This document shows, one piece after another, positions 46,490 through 54,178 of a DNA stretch of 64,000 nucleotides. The position numbers and the translations under genes are program-made. This DNA is from Limnohabitans sp. T6-20 (GTDB lineage Bacteria > Pseudomonadota > Gammaproteobacteria > Burkholderiales > Burkholderiaceae_C). The stretch is taken from contig NZ_NERW01000003.1 in the NCBI RefSeq assembly GCF_003063505.1, positions 682,001 through 746,000 of the forward strand. Reading direction: 5' to 3'. How positions within the stretch are numbered: the first letter of the stretch is position 1; each line of letters starts with the position of its first letter. The notes under the pieces are model-generated. The model saw nothing but the letters and a program-made list of their open reading frames with translations, did not search any database and was not told the DNA's origin.

Positions 46490-46514
46490 TTCGCGAGCGG
46501 GGGCTCGCTCCCAC
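46490..46514. repeat. REP-like palindrome, inverted copy
   Basis: TTCGCGAGC-GGGG-GCTCGCTCCCAC, closing the recJ-coaD cluster in the opposite orientation to the two tandem copies. Confidence 0.85.
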
Positions 46515-46546
46515 GGCAGACCAACACGCCCGGCACAAGCGTGCCG

Positions 46547-47053
46547 TCAATGTTTGGTGGCCACCTTGCCTTGCAAGGCGTTGAGCACCGGGGCAGACAC
46601 CAAGCCCGACACATCGCCGCCCAATTTGGAAATTTCTCGTACCAGCGTGCTGCTGATGTGCTGCACACCCGCGCTGGTGTGCAAAAACACGGTGTCCACT
46701 TCGGGGGCCAAATGGCGATTCATGCCAGACATTTGCGTTTCGTAGTCGTAGTCGGTCACCGAACGCAGGCCCCGCACGATCACTTGGGCGTGTTGCGAAC
46801 GCACAAACTCGACAATCAGGCCGTCAAACGGCATGGCTTTCACATTCGGGCAATCGGCCAACGCGGCTTGCGCCAGGGCCACGCGTTCGTCCAGGCTGAA
46901 CAGGGTTTTTTTGTGGTGCGCCACGGCCACGGCGATGATGACCTGGTCAAACATCTGCGCGGCGCGGCGGATGGCGTCTTCGTGCCCCAAGGTCAGGGGG
47001 TCAAACGTGCCCGAATACACAGCGGTCACAACGGTGTTGGCAGATCGGCTCAT
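46547..47053 (-). CDS. coaD: Phosphopantetheine adenylyltransferase CoaD
   Basis: 168 aa enzyme of the penultimate step of coenzyme A synthesis. The nucleotidyl-transfer motif GTFDPLTLGH is at about 15-24 and the C-terminal ISSTLVRE is near 130. AAGGA precedes the ATG; an upstream in-frame frame to 47164 adds non-conserved sequence. Transcribed after rsmD (50 bases between), the common pairing. Confidence 0.95.
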   Translation of the reverse strand: MSRSANTVVTAVYSGTFDPLTLGHEDAIRRAAQMFDQVIIAVAVAHHKKTLFSLDERVALAQAALADCPNVKAMPFDGLIVEFVRSQHAQVIVRGLRSVTDYDYETQMSGMNRHLAPEVDTVFLHTSAGVQHISSTLVREISKLGGDVSGLVSAPVLNALQGKVATKH

Positions 47054-47103
47054 GGGGTTGTCCTTGAAAAACAGCTGCAAACTGGAATGGTTTGCCCAGC
47101 AAA

Positions 47104-47751
47104 TTATGCAATCCGCTGCAACAAATGGGCATGCACTGCGCCGGCTTTGAGGTGGCGTTCGCACTGCAACCCCAAGGCACCCAATGCCTCAGCGGTCCAG
47201 GCCACGGGGGCTTCCAGATAAATCCAGCCCCCCGCAGGCACGGCACGGGCCGCTGCTTTCAGCGCCGGTTCAAACCAGGGGCCGTCAAAAGGCGGGTCCA
47301 GAAAAATCAGGTCCACGCTGCCAGCAGGCAAGCGACTCAATGCGGTCACGGCATCGCCACGCTGCACATTGACCATGCTTGCTTTCAGGCGCGCGGCATT
47401 TTCTTGCAAATCACGCACCAGCACCGCGTCTTGTTCCACCATCAACACCTGGGCCGCGCCACGCGAGGCGGCTTCGAGGCCCAGCACGCCGGTGCCTGCG
47501 AATGCATCCACACAGCGCCAGCCACTCAGGTCCTGGCCCAGCCAGTTGAACAGGGTTTCGCGCACACGGTCGGGCGTGGGGCGCAGGCCCGGTTTGTCGA
47601 TCACTTTCAGGCGCGTGCGACGCCACTGCCCGCCGATGATGCGGATTTCGTGCGAAGGCGGGCCTTTGGGTGCCCGATGCACAGGCTTTTTGGCGTCAGG
47701 TTTGCGGGCATTGCCGCTGGGCGACTGACGTGAAGATTTGGATGAAGGCAT
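47104..47751 (-). CDS. rsmD: 16S rRNA (guanine-N2) methyltransferase RsmD
   Basis: 215 aa. EIRIIGGQWRRTRLKV at the start of the catalytic part, the PTPDRVRETLFNWL helix, SAM motif DAFAGTGVLGLEAASRGA and the catalytic DPPFDGPWF are diagnostic. Methylates G966 of 16S rRNA. A basic, Ser/Pro-rich ~30-residue N-terminal tail precedes the core. The ATG at 47751 was chosen; the frame extends 48 residues further without sense. rsmD-coaD order is conserved. Confidence 0.94.
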   Translation of the reverse strand: MPSSKSSRQSPSGNARKPDAKKPVHRAPKGPPSHEIRIIGGQWRRTRLKVIDKPGLRPTPDRVRETLFNWLGQDLSGWRCVDAFAGTGVLGLEAASRGAAQVLMVEQDAVLVRDLQENAARLKASMVNVQRGDAVTALSRLPAGSVDLIFLDPPFDGPWFEPALKAAARAVPAGGWIYLEAPVAWTAEALGALGLQCERHLKAGAVHAHLLQRIA

Positions 47752-47833
47752 AGGGCGCAAGTGTAAAGGCCATCCAACCAAGCGGTGGACTGCCCCGTCC
47801 CCGAAGGCCCATGCCTTGCGCGAGACACAGACA

Positions 47834-47863
47834 GAAAAAAACCAGCACGCAGCTGGTTTTTTC
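47834..47863 (-). terminator. Intrinsic terminator after the Ala/Lys-rich gene
   Basis: ACCAGC-ACGCA-GCTGGT stem flanked by an A run (plus, giving T on the minus strand) and a T run; 38 bases after the stop of the small exported protein. Confidence 0.82.
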
Positions 47864-47900
47864 TGAAGCGGAGGCCAAGCCAGAAGCTTGGCCATTCAGC

Positions 47901-48179
47901 TCACTTGGCTGGAGCGACTTTGGCATCCATTTTGGCGTCGGCCTTGGCGGCTGGTGCATCGGCCTTGGCAGCTGCTTTGGCGGCTTTCTTTTCCGCTTTG
48001 GCGGCAGCTTTTTTCTCGGCTTTCACTTTGGCATCGGCCTTGGCATCTTTGGCCTCAACCTTGGCTGGAGCGACAGCTGCAGCAGGCGTTGCAGCGACAA
48101 CGGGCGCAGCAGAAGGCGCTTGGGCAAATGCACCGACAGCAAAGAAACCGGCGACGAGGGTGGCGAGCAGCTTGTTCAT
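47901..48179 (-). CDS. Small Ala/Lys-rich exported protein
   Basis: 92 aa of low complexity. A signal peptide (MNKLLATLVAGFFAVGAFA, cut probably after residue 19) precedes a tail of repeated Ala-Lys-Glu/Asp (KAEKKAAAKAEKKAAK type, about 47-75). No domain recognised. Such proteins can coat DNA, polymers or the cell surface, or stabilise periplasmic complexes, but no role is established. GATGTCC before the ATG is a weak ribosome site. Confidence 0.8.
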   Translation of the reverse strand: MNKLLATLVAGFFAVGAFAQAPSAAPVVAATPAAAVAPAKVEAKDAKADAKVKAEKKAAAKAEKKAAKAAAKADAPAAKADAKMDAKVAPAK

Positions 48180-48460
48180 GAGAGATGTCCTTGATTCAGG
48201 TTTTCAGTCCAACACCTTGTTGAACTTGCAACTACAACGCGGCCCGACACGGTGCTGATGACCGCAAGAGCCCTGCAGTTGTAACGCCATGTGTCTTGTG
48301 CATCAGCACCAAGGACTTCACGCCGCCATGCCGCACAGACGTCACCGCATTTTTTGCAAGGGCCGACATGACTTGCATCAAAAAAATTACAGATGGTGCT
48401 TGGCCGAAAAGTTGGCTCAACCTAAAGTGAAACATCGACAGCCGTTTGAGATCCATCACC

Positions 48461-48991
48461 ATGAACACATCTGACACCGAAGCCCCCATTTCACACTTCT
48501 CCAACTGCCACTTGGGTATTTTTGCGCAACTGTCGCGCATGGGGGACTTGCCCGCCTTGCTGGGCCCAGCGGCCCAAGCCCGAAGAATTGCCGACGAGTC
48601 CCTCGCCTTCTTCAGCAAAGCCATGTACAGCCACCACAGCGAGGAGGAAAAAGACCTTTTCCCGGCTGTTCATCAAAGCGCTGACGCAGGTGTCGAGCGT
48701 CTCAGGGTAGAAGGCTTGGTGGCGCAATTGACACATGACCACAGAGCCTTGGAGAAACTCTGGGAGTCGCTCGAGCCCGGTTTGCGCAAAGTGGCCAAAG
48801 GGCAGGACACCACACTGGACGTATTGGCACTGCAGTCCATGGTGCAACGTTATCAGGCGCACGCCAAATTAGAAGAGCAGGAATTTCTGCCTTTGGCCCA
48901 GACCATTTTGGGGCGCAACGACAACCACATGGCCGCCTTGGGACTGACCCTGCACATGCGGCATGTGCCGCATTTTGCAGCCCACATTTGA
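48461..48991 (+). CDS. Hemerythrin-domain protein
   Basis: 176 aa. Histidine pattern for a di-iron hemerythrin HHE fold: SHHSEEEKDLFP (about 62-73), LTHDHRALEKL, and HAKLEEQEFLPLA (about 135-147). May sense or store O2/NO or protect iron; repair of iron centres (RIC-like) is another possibility. Divergent from the small Ala/Lys protein across a 280-base gap in which I see no clear promoter. Confidence 0.85.
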   Translation: MNTSDTEAPISHFSNCHLGIFAQLSRMGDLPALLGPAAQARRIADESLAFFSKAMYSHHSEEEKDLFPAVHQSADAGVERLRVEGLVAQLTHDHRALEKLWESLEPGLRKVAKGQDTTLDVLALQSMVQRYQAHAKLEEQEFLPLAQTILGRNDNHMAALGLTLHMRHVPHFAAHI

Positions 48992-48994
48992 CAC

Positions 48995-50392
48995 TCAGGG
49001 CGTGGGTGCCCCAACCACCACCGTGACCATGCGTTGGGGTTGCAGCACCCGCGCCATGGCACGGCGAACATCGGCCACAGTGACTCGTTCAACTTGTTGG
49101 GTCCAGGTGTCCAGATAATTCAGGGGCAACCGGTTCCAGGCGATGTTGGCCACGTTGTCGAGCAGCTTGCGGTTGCTGTCAATGCGCAAGGCGAAACCAC
49201 CCACCAAGTTGGATTTGGCCGCTTGCAGTTCGGCCTCGGTCGGACCTTCGCTCACAAAACCTTGCACCACGTCCTTGGCCACGGCCACGGCTTGCGCAGC
49301 CTGGTCAGGCCGGGTTTGCAGGCCCACAGTGAACGCCCCGGCATGCAAGCCCGGTGAGAAATAGCTGTACACGCTGTAGCTCAGTCCGCGCTTTTCTCGC
49401 ACCTGTTCGGTCAAACGCGACACGAAGCCGCCCCCACCCAGAATGTGGTTGCCGATCAGAAGCGGAAAAAAGTCAGGGTCGTTGCGTTTGTAGCCCGGCT
49501 GCCCGATCAGGACGTGGGCCTGGGCTGAATCAAAAACCACATTCAGGTTCTGAGGTTCGGCCAAGGGCTGGACCTCGGGCACCACGGGCAGGGCTTGGCA
49601 TGGCCCTTCGGCAGGCCACAGCGCCAGCAAACGCTGAACCAGGGCATCGGCCTGTGCACGCGTCACCGCACCGACCAGACTGACCGATGCGCGGCACGCT
49701 TGAAGCGACTTGGCGTGCAGTGCTTTCAAGTCCTTGACCCCCATGCGCGACAGCGACTCGGGCGTGACGCGGTAACCATACGGATGGTTGCCGTACACCG
49801 CTGCAGCAAAGCTGTTTTGCACCAGCGTACCCGGCTGGGTCAAGGACTCGCGCAGGGATGCCGACATGCGCTCCCGGTCGCGCAACCAAACGTCTTCCGG
49901 AAAAGAAGGATGCGCCATTTGCCGAGCAGCCAAAGCCACCGCCTTGCCCAGCAAATCCGGATAACTCAGGCTGCGCAAGGCAAAGCTCAAACGGTCCGCG
50001 CTGGCGCTGCTCGAAAAACTCGCCCCCAGATCGGCCCAGGCTTCCCCGATCTGGTTTTCATCCAGGGCCTGCGCATAAGGGCCCTTGCCGGCAGGGGCCG
50101 CACGCATGCCGCTGGACATCTGCCCCGCCATCACGGATGCCAAGCCCGCTTGGGCGGCGGGATCGCGACGGCTGCCGGCATCCAGGTCAATTTGGACATC
50201 GACCATGGGAATGGCGTGGCTCTCCACCAAATACACACGGGCGCCGCCCGGCTGTGTCCAGTGCTGAATCGGCAAAGCGGCTTGCGCCGCGCCCAAAGCA
50301 CACCAGCCAGCCAGCACCAGCGTCGAGTGCACCAAAAAATTCGACACGACCGACGGATAAGGAATCAAGGCCATTTTGCTTTTGACTTTCAT
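48995..50392 (-). CDS. M16-family peptidase subunit, non-catalytic (PqqL/PQQ-type)
   Basis: 465 aa with a signal peptide (residues ~25-45, AAQA cleavage). It has the two-lobe M16 fold with C-terminal motifs (LIGNHILGGGGFVSRLTEQVREKRGLSYSVYS), but the HxxEH site is replaced by AGLASVMAGQM, so it is probably the inactive partner of the neighbouring M16 peptidase. Start at 50392; the earlier TTG is unlikely. Transcribed right after its partner. Confidence 0.88.
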   Translation of the reverse strand: MKVKSKMALIPYPSVVSNFLVHSTLVLAGWCALGAAQAALPIQHWTQPGGARVYLVESHAIPMVDVQIDLDAGSRRDPAAQAGLASVMAGQMSSGMRAAPAGKGPYAQALDENQIGEAWADLGASFSSSASADRLSFALRSLSYPDLLGKAVALAARQMAHPSFPEDVWLRDRERMSASLRESLTQPGTLVQNSFAAAVYGNHPYGYRVTPESLSRMGVKDLKALHAKSLQACRASVSLVGAVTRAQADALVQRLLALWPAEGPCQALPVVPEVQPLAEPQNLNVVFDSAQAHVLIGQPGYKRNDPDFFPLLIGNHILGGGGFVSRLTEQVREKRGLSYSVYSYFSPGLHAGAFTVGLQTRPDQAAQAVAVAKDVVQGFVSEGPTEAELQAAKSNLVGGFALRIDSNRKLLDNVANIAWNRLPLNYLDTWTQQVERVTVADVRRAMARVLQPQRMVTVVVGAPTP

Positions 50393-50406
50393 GAAATAAC
50401 GGCGAC

Positions 50407-51858
50407 TCAATGCCGAGCACCGGGAACCGCTCGACGAGCACGCGGCTGGCCTGACAAAGGCTGGGGTCGCAAAACAGCGACCGTGAGGCTGTCGTCACCA
50501 AAGTATTTTTGAGCAACGGTCTGCACCTGTGCCGGTGTCACTTGGCGCAGACGCGCAATCAATTGCGTGCCGTAATCCGGTGGCAGACCCAAGGTCCAGG
50601 CCACACCCAATTCACGCCCCTGGTTGAACACCGAATCGAGTTTGTAAATTTCACTGGCCACCCACTGGGTTTTGACACGCTGCAGTTCTGCTTCGGTCAC
50701 GCCATCTGTCGCCACGCGTTTGACTTGCGTGCGCAAGGCCACCTCCAGCGCTTCAGGTGTTTGGCCTTTGGCGGGCACCCCGTCCATATAAAAGAACTGC
50801 GGGCCTCTGCCCATCAGCCCATTGTGCGCACCCACGCTGTCGGCCAGCCGGTTGTCGCCTTGGGTCAGGCTGCGTTCAAGGCGTGCGCCGCTGTAACCGT
50901 CCAGCACAGCGGCCAACACCGTCAGAGCCAAAGCATCGTCGTGCTCGGGCGTGACCTCCAGACTGGCCAGTCGAGGCACCTTGAAGGCCAGGGCCACATA
51001 AGACTGCTCGGCGGGCGCTTTGAATTCAAAACGCCGCTGCCCCTGTTGCGCGGGTTCTTGCTGGGGCTTGCGATCGGCGACCGGACGCACGGGGATGCTG
51101 CCGTAGTATTTTTCAGCCAGTGCCTTCACCTGCATGGGATCAACATCCCCTGCCACCACCACCGCCGCATTGCTCGGCACGTACCACTTGCGGAAAAAAT
51201 CGCGTGCGTCTTGCGCGGTCATGGCGTCCAGGTCGCTCATCCAGCCCACGATGGGGCGGCGGTAAGGCGAAGCGGACAAGGCCGTCGCCGATAGCATCTC
51301 GTGCAATTGGGCCCGGGGATTGTCATCGGTGCGCATCCGGCGCTCTTCCTTGACCACCTCCAGCTCCTTGGCAAACTCCGCGTCGGGCCACTGATTGTTG
51401 GCAAAGCGGTCAGCCTCCAGGCGCATCACGGCTTCAAGCTGATTGGACGGAATTTGTTGGTAATAGCCGGTGTAGTCCTTTGATGTGAAGGCATTTTCCC
51501 GCCCACCCAAAGCAGCTACGCGGCGGGAAAACTCCCCCGCGCTCAAACTGGGTGTGCCCTTGAACAGCATGTGTTCGAGCACATGCGCCACACCGCTGGT
51601 GCCATCCACCTCGTCCATCGAACCCACACGCACCCAAACCATGTGCACAGCCGTCGGGGCACGGCGGTCGGGCTTGACCCACAGCGTCATGCCATTGGCC
51701 AAGGTGAAGGTGTGGACCTGAGCGGCCAAGCTGCTGGGGGCACCCGAAGTTGGGCCTGCCAGACTTGCAAGGCCTGTTGGGGCCTGCGCCCCAGCGCCTA
51801 AAGCAGCCCCGAGCAAGGCCATGGCCAGAGAAATATCCAGGAGAAAGTTCGGTTTCAT
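50407..51858 (-). CDS. M16-family zinc peptidase, catalytic subunit
   Basis: 483 aa, signal peptide and secretion to the periplasm predicted. The inverted zinc motif HVLEH is at 92-96 with the distal glutamate in LEVVKEERRMR. Works with the inactive subunit 14 bases downstream as a two-chain processing or proteolysis complex. An ATG at 51867 (three codons earlier) is possible; the ribosome site AGGA is better placed for 51858. An open frame runs on to 53007, but that part is antisense to ftsY. Confidence 0.9.
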   Translation of the reverse strand: MKPNFLLDISLAMALLGAALGAGAQAPTGLASLAGPTSGAPSSLAAQVHTFTLANGMTLWVKPDRRAPTAVHMVWVRVGSMDEVDGTSGVAHVLEHMLFKGTPSLSAGEFSRRVAALGGRENAFTSKDYTGYYQQIPSNQLEAVMRLEADRFANNQWPDAEFAKELEVVKEERRMRTDDNPRAQLHEMLSATALSASPYRRPIVGWMSDLDAMTAQDARDFFRKWYVPSNAAVVVAGDVDPMQVKALAEKYYGSIPVRPVADRKPQQEPAQQGQRRFEFKAPAEQSYVALAFKVPRLASLEVTPEHDDALALTVLAAVLDGYSGARLERSLTQGDNRLADSVGAHNGLMGRGPQFFYMDGVPAKGQTPEALEVALRTQVKRVATDGVTEAELQRVKTQWVASEIYKLDSVFNQGRELGVAWTLGLPPDYGTQLIARLRQVTPAQVQTVAQKYFGDDSLTVAVLRPQPLSGQPRARRAVPGARH

Positions 51859-51886
51859 AGAATGCATGATCCTTGAAATCCACACC

Positions 51887-52963
51887 ATGTTCAGTTTTTT
51901 CAAAAAAAAATCCCCCGCTCCCGAGGCCCAATCCGTCCCAGCGCCTTTGCCACAGCCCGCGCAAGCGCCTGACGCGGGAGTCTCCACTGCAAGTTCTGCA
52001 GCCCAGCCCGAGATCGCCAGCCAGGCACCAACCCCGCCAAGCGGCGCGGCAACCGCTCCGGCAACCCGGCAAGGTTGGCTGGACCGCCTGAAGGCAGGCC
52101 TGCGCAAAACCGGCTCCAGCATCACCACCGTCTTCACCGGCACCCGGATCGACGACGAACTGTACGAAGAGCTGGTAACCGCCTTGCTGATGGCCGATAC
52201 CGGGGTCAAAGCGACCGAGCATTTGCTGCAAGACCTCAAACGCCGCGTCAAGGAGACCAAGGCCACCGACCCCTCGCAGGTGAAAACCTTGCTGGCCGAT
52301 GCCATCACCGACCTGTTGCAGCCCCTGCAAAAGCCCCTGTCCATCGGTGACCACCACCCGACGGTGATCATGGTGGCGGGCGTCAACGGCGCGGGCAAAA
52401 CCACCTCGATTGGCAAACTGACCAAGCACCTGGCCGACGAAGGCCTGAGCGTGTTGCTGGCAGCGGCCGACACCTTCCGCGCGGCGGCCAAAGAGCAGCT
52501 GGCCGTCTGGGCCGACCGGAACACGGTCGAAATCGTCAGCCAGCAAGGCGGCGACCCGGCAGCCGTGAGCTTTGACGCCGTGACCGCTGGCCGCGCACGG
52601 GGCCGCGATGTGGTGCTGGTGGACACAGCAGGCCGCCTGCCCACACAAACGCACCTGATGGAAGAGCTGAAAAAAATCAAGCGCGTGGTGCAAAAAGCCG
52701 ATGGCACGGCCCCGCACGAGGTGCTGCTGGTGATCGACGGCAACACTGGACAAAACGCCCTGGCCCAGGTGCGCGCCTTTGACGACACCTTGGGCCTCAC
52801 GGGCCTGATCGTCACCAAACTGGACGGCACGGCCAAAGGCGGCGTACTGTGTGCCATTGCCCGTGAAAAGCCGATCCCGGTGTATTTCATTGGGGTGGGC
52901 GAGAAGCTCGAAGACTTGGAAACCTTCAATGCCCGCGAATTTGCCCAGGCTCTCTTGAGCTGA
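51887..52963 (+). CDS. ftsY: Signal recognition particle receptor FtsY
   Basis: 358 aa GTPase that docks SRP-ribosome complexes at the membrane. Pro/Ala-rich acidic N-terminal A domain (about 10-60), then the NG domain with G1 GVNGAGKTT (165-173), DTAGRLPT and TKLDGTAKGG. The start MFSFFKKKSP is preceded by a divergent M16 gene only 28 bases away. Codons 4-8 include a run of nine A. The gene is far from rpoH's own operon partners ftsE/ftsX, which are missing. Confidence 0.95.
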   Translation: MFSFFKKKSPAPEAQSVPAPLPQPAQAPDAGVSTASSAAQPEIASQAPTPPSGAATAPATRQGWLDRLKAGLRKTGSSITTVFTGTRIDDELYEELVTALLMADTGVKATEHLLQDLKRRVKETKATDPSQVKTLLADAITDLLQPLQKPLSIGDHHPTVIMVAGVNGAGKTTSIGKLTKHLADEGLSVLLAAADTFRAAAKEQLAVWADRNTVEIVSQQGGDPAAVSFDAVTAGRARGRDVVLVDTAGRLPTQTHLMEELKKIKRVVQKADGTAPHEVLLVIDGNTGQNALAQVRAFDDTLGLTGLIVTKLDGTAKGGVLCAIAREKPIPVYFIGVGEKLEDLETFNAREFAQALLS

Positions 52964-53050
52964 GCCCTGTCTTTCAACGCACAGACATCGTGGCACGCGG
53001 GCCTCAAAATAAGGGAAAACCCTGATGTCAGCGCGCCATCAAGGTCAGGC

Positions 53051-53077
53051 TTAGCACTCCACCCCTTGGAGTGCTAA
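53051..53077 (+). promoter_or_regulatory. CIRCE operator (HrcA-binding) upstream of rpoH
   Basis: TTAGCACTC (53051-53059), nine bases, GAGTGCTAA (53069-53077), a perfect match to the CIRCE consensus with N9 spacing. It ends 29 bases before the rpoH ATG. HrcA repressor would bind here and release on heat shock. TAATAT within the right end may be the -10. Confidence 0.95.
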
Positions 53078-53106
53078 TATCTCGGTATTCTGAAAGGAGT
53101 TCTGGT

Positions 53107-54039
53107 ATGAACATTCAAACTGGTTCCCCCACCACAGCCATCACGCTGAGCAACCCTTGGGCGGTGGTGCCCTCGCTCGGCCACCTCGACGCCTACATCT
53201 CTGCGGTCAACCGCATGCCCATGCTCACCCTTGAGGAAGAGCAAGCAGCCGCCCGTCAACTCAAAGCCAACGACGACCTCGAAGCCGCGCGCAAGCTGGT
53301 GCTGTCGCACCTGCGCTTGGTGGTGTCGGTGTCGCGCCAATATCTGGGCTATGGCCTGCCGCACGGTGACCTGATCCAGGAAGGCAACGTGGGTCTGATG
53401 AAGGCCGTCAAGCGTTTCGACCCCGACCAAGGCGTGCGTTTGGTCAGCTACGCGCTGCACTGGATCAAGGCCGAGATTCACGAGTACATCCTGAAAAACT
53501 GGCGCATGGTCAAGGTGGCCACAACCAAGGCCCAGCGCAAGTTGTTTTTCAACCTGCGCTCCATGAAGCAAGGGTTCAAGGCCGAGGCCGAAGACGGTAC
53601 ACACCGCGACACCCTGACGCCCGAGCAAATTGACGTGATGGCCCAAAACCTGAACGTCAAACGCGAAGAAGTCATGGAAATGGAAATGCGCATGTCCGGA
53701 GGCGATGTGCTGCTGGACCCAGCGCCCTCTGACGATGGTGAACAAGCCTTTGGTCCCATCGCGTATTTGGCCGATGTCAACCACGAACCCACAGCCATGA
53801 TCGAAGCGCACCAGCGCGATGTGATGGCGAGCGATGGACTGGCCACCGCGCTGAATGCGCTGGACGAACGCAGCCGCCGCATCGTGGAAGAGCGCTGGCT
53901 CAAGGTCAACGACAACGGCTCGGGTGGCATGACGCTGCACGACTTGGCCGACGAGTACGGCGTGAGCGCCGAGCGCATCCGCCAGATCGAGGTCGCCGCC
54001 ATGAAAAAGATGAAAAAGGCGCTGGTCGAATTCGCCTGA
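53107..54039 (+). CDS. rpoH: RNA polymerase heat-shock sigma factor RpoH
   Basis: 310 aa sigma-32. Region 2 has GDLIQEGNVGLMKAVKRFDPDQGVRLVSYALHWIKAEI; the RpoH box QRKLFFNLR is at 143-151; region 4 helix-turn-helix is near the C-terminus (LADEYGVSAERIRQIEVAAMKKM). GAAAGGAG precedes the ATG at 53107. Directly controlled by the CIRCE element, so HrcA and sigma-32 circuits are linked. Followed by its own terminator. Confidence 0.97.
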   Translation: MNIQTGSPTTAITLSNPWAVVPSLGHLDAYISAVNRMPMLTLEEEQAAARQLKANDDLEAARKLVLSHLRLVVSVSRQYLGYGLPHGDLIQEGNVGLMKAVKRFDPDQGVRLVSYALHWIKAEIHEYILKNWRMVKVATTKAQRKLFFNLRSMKQGFKAEAEDGTHRDTLTPEQIDVMAQNLNVKREEVMEMEMRMSGGDVLLDPAPSDDGEQAFGPIAYLADVNHEPTAMIEAHQRDVMASDGLATALNALDERSRRIVEERWLKVNDNGSGGMTLHDLADEYGVSAERIRQIEVAAMKKMKKALVEFA

Positions 54040-54066
54040 ATGGCACCAGCCCTTAAGCGCCTCTGG

Positions 54067-54094
54067 ATACCCGGTCTTGACCGGGTATTTTTTT
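54067..54094 (+). terminator. Intrinsic terminator of rpoH
   Basis: ATACCCGGTC-TT-GACCGGGTAT stem followed by six T, 28 bases past the rpoH stop. Confidence 0.93.
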
Positions 54095-54178
54095 GAGTGC
54101 GTCGAAGCGCAGAGGGGCAAAGAAACGGGGCCTGCTGCGCTAAAGTGGCCCCTGTTTTTGAATTGGAAGGAATTGACC

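Larger units (their letters stand above)
46331..46546. other. 216-base REP cluster
   Basis: Gap between recJ (plus) and coaD (minus). It is largely made of three REP-like palindromes: two in direct orientation in tandem and one inverted, with a ~55-base spacer. No gene. Confidence 0.8.

Noticed and set aside
50407-53007. Open frame of 866 codons through the M16 gene and on across ftsY
   Set aside because: Only the part below 51858 has M16 motifs; the rest is antisense to ftsY and open because of the biased GC-rich codons of the opposite strand.
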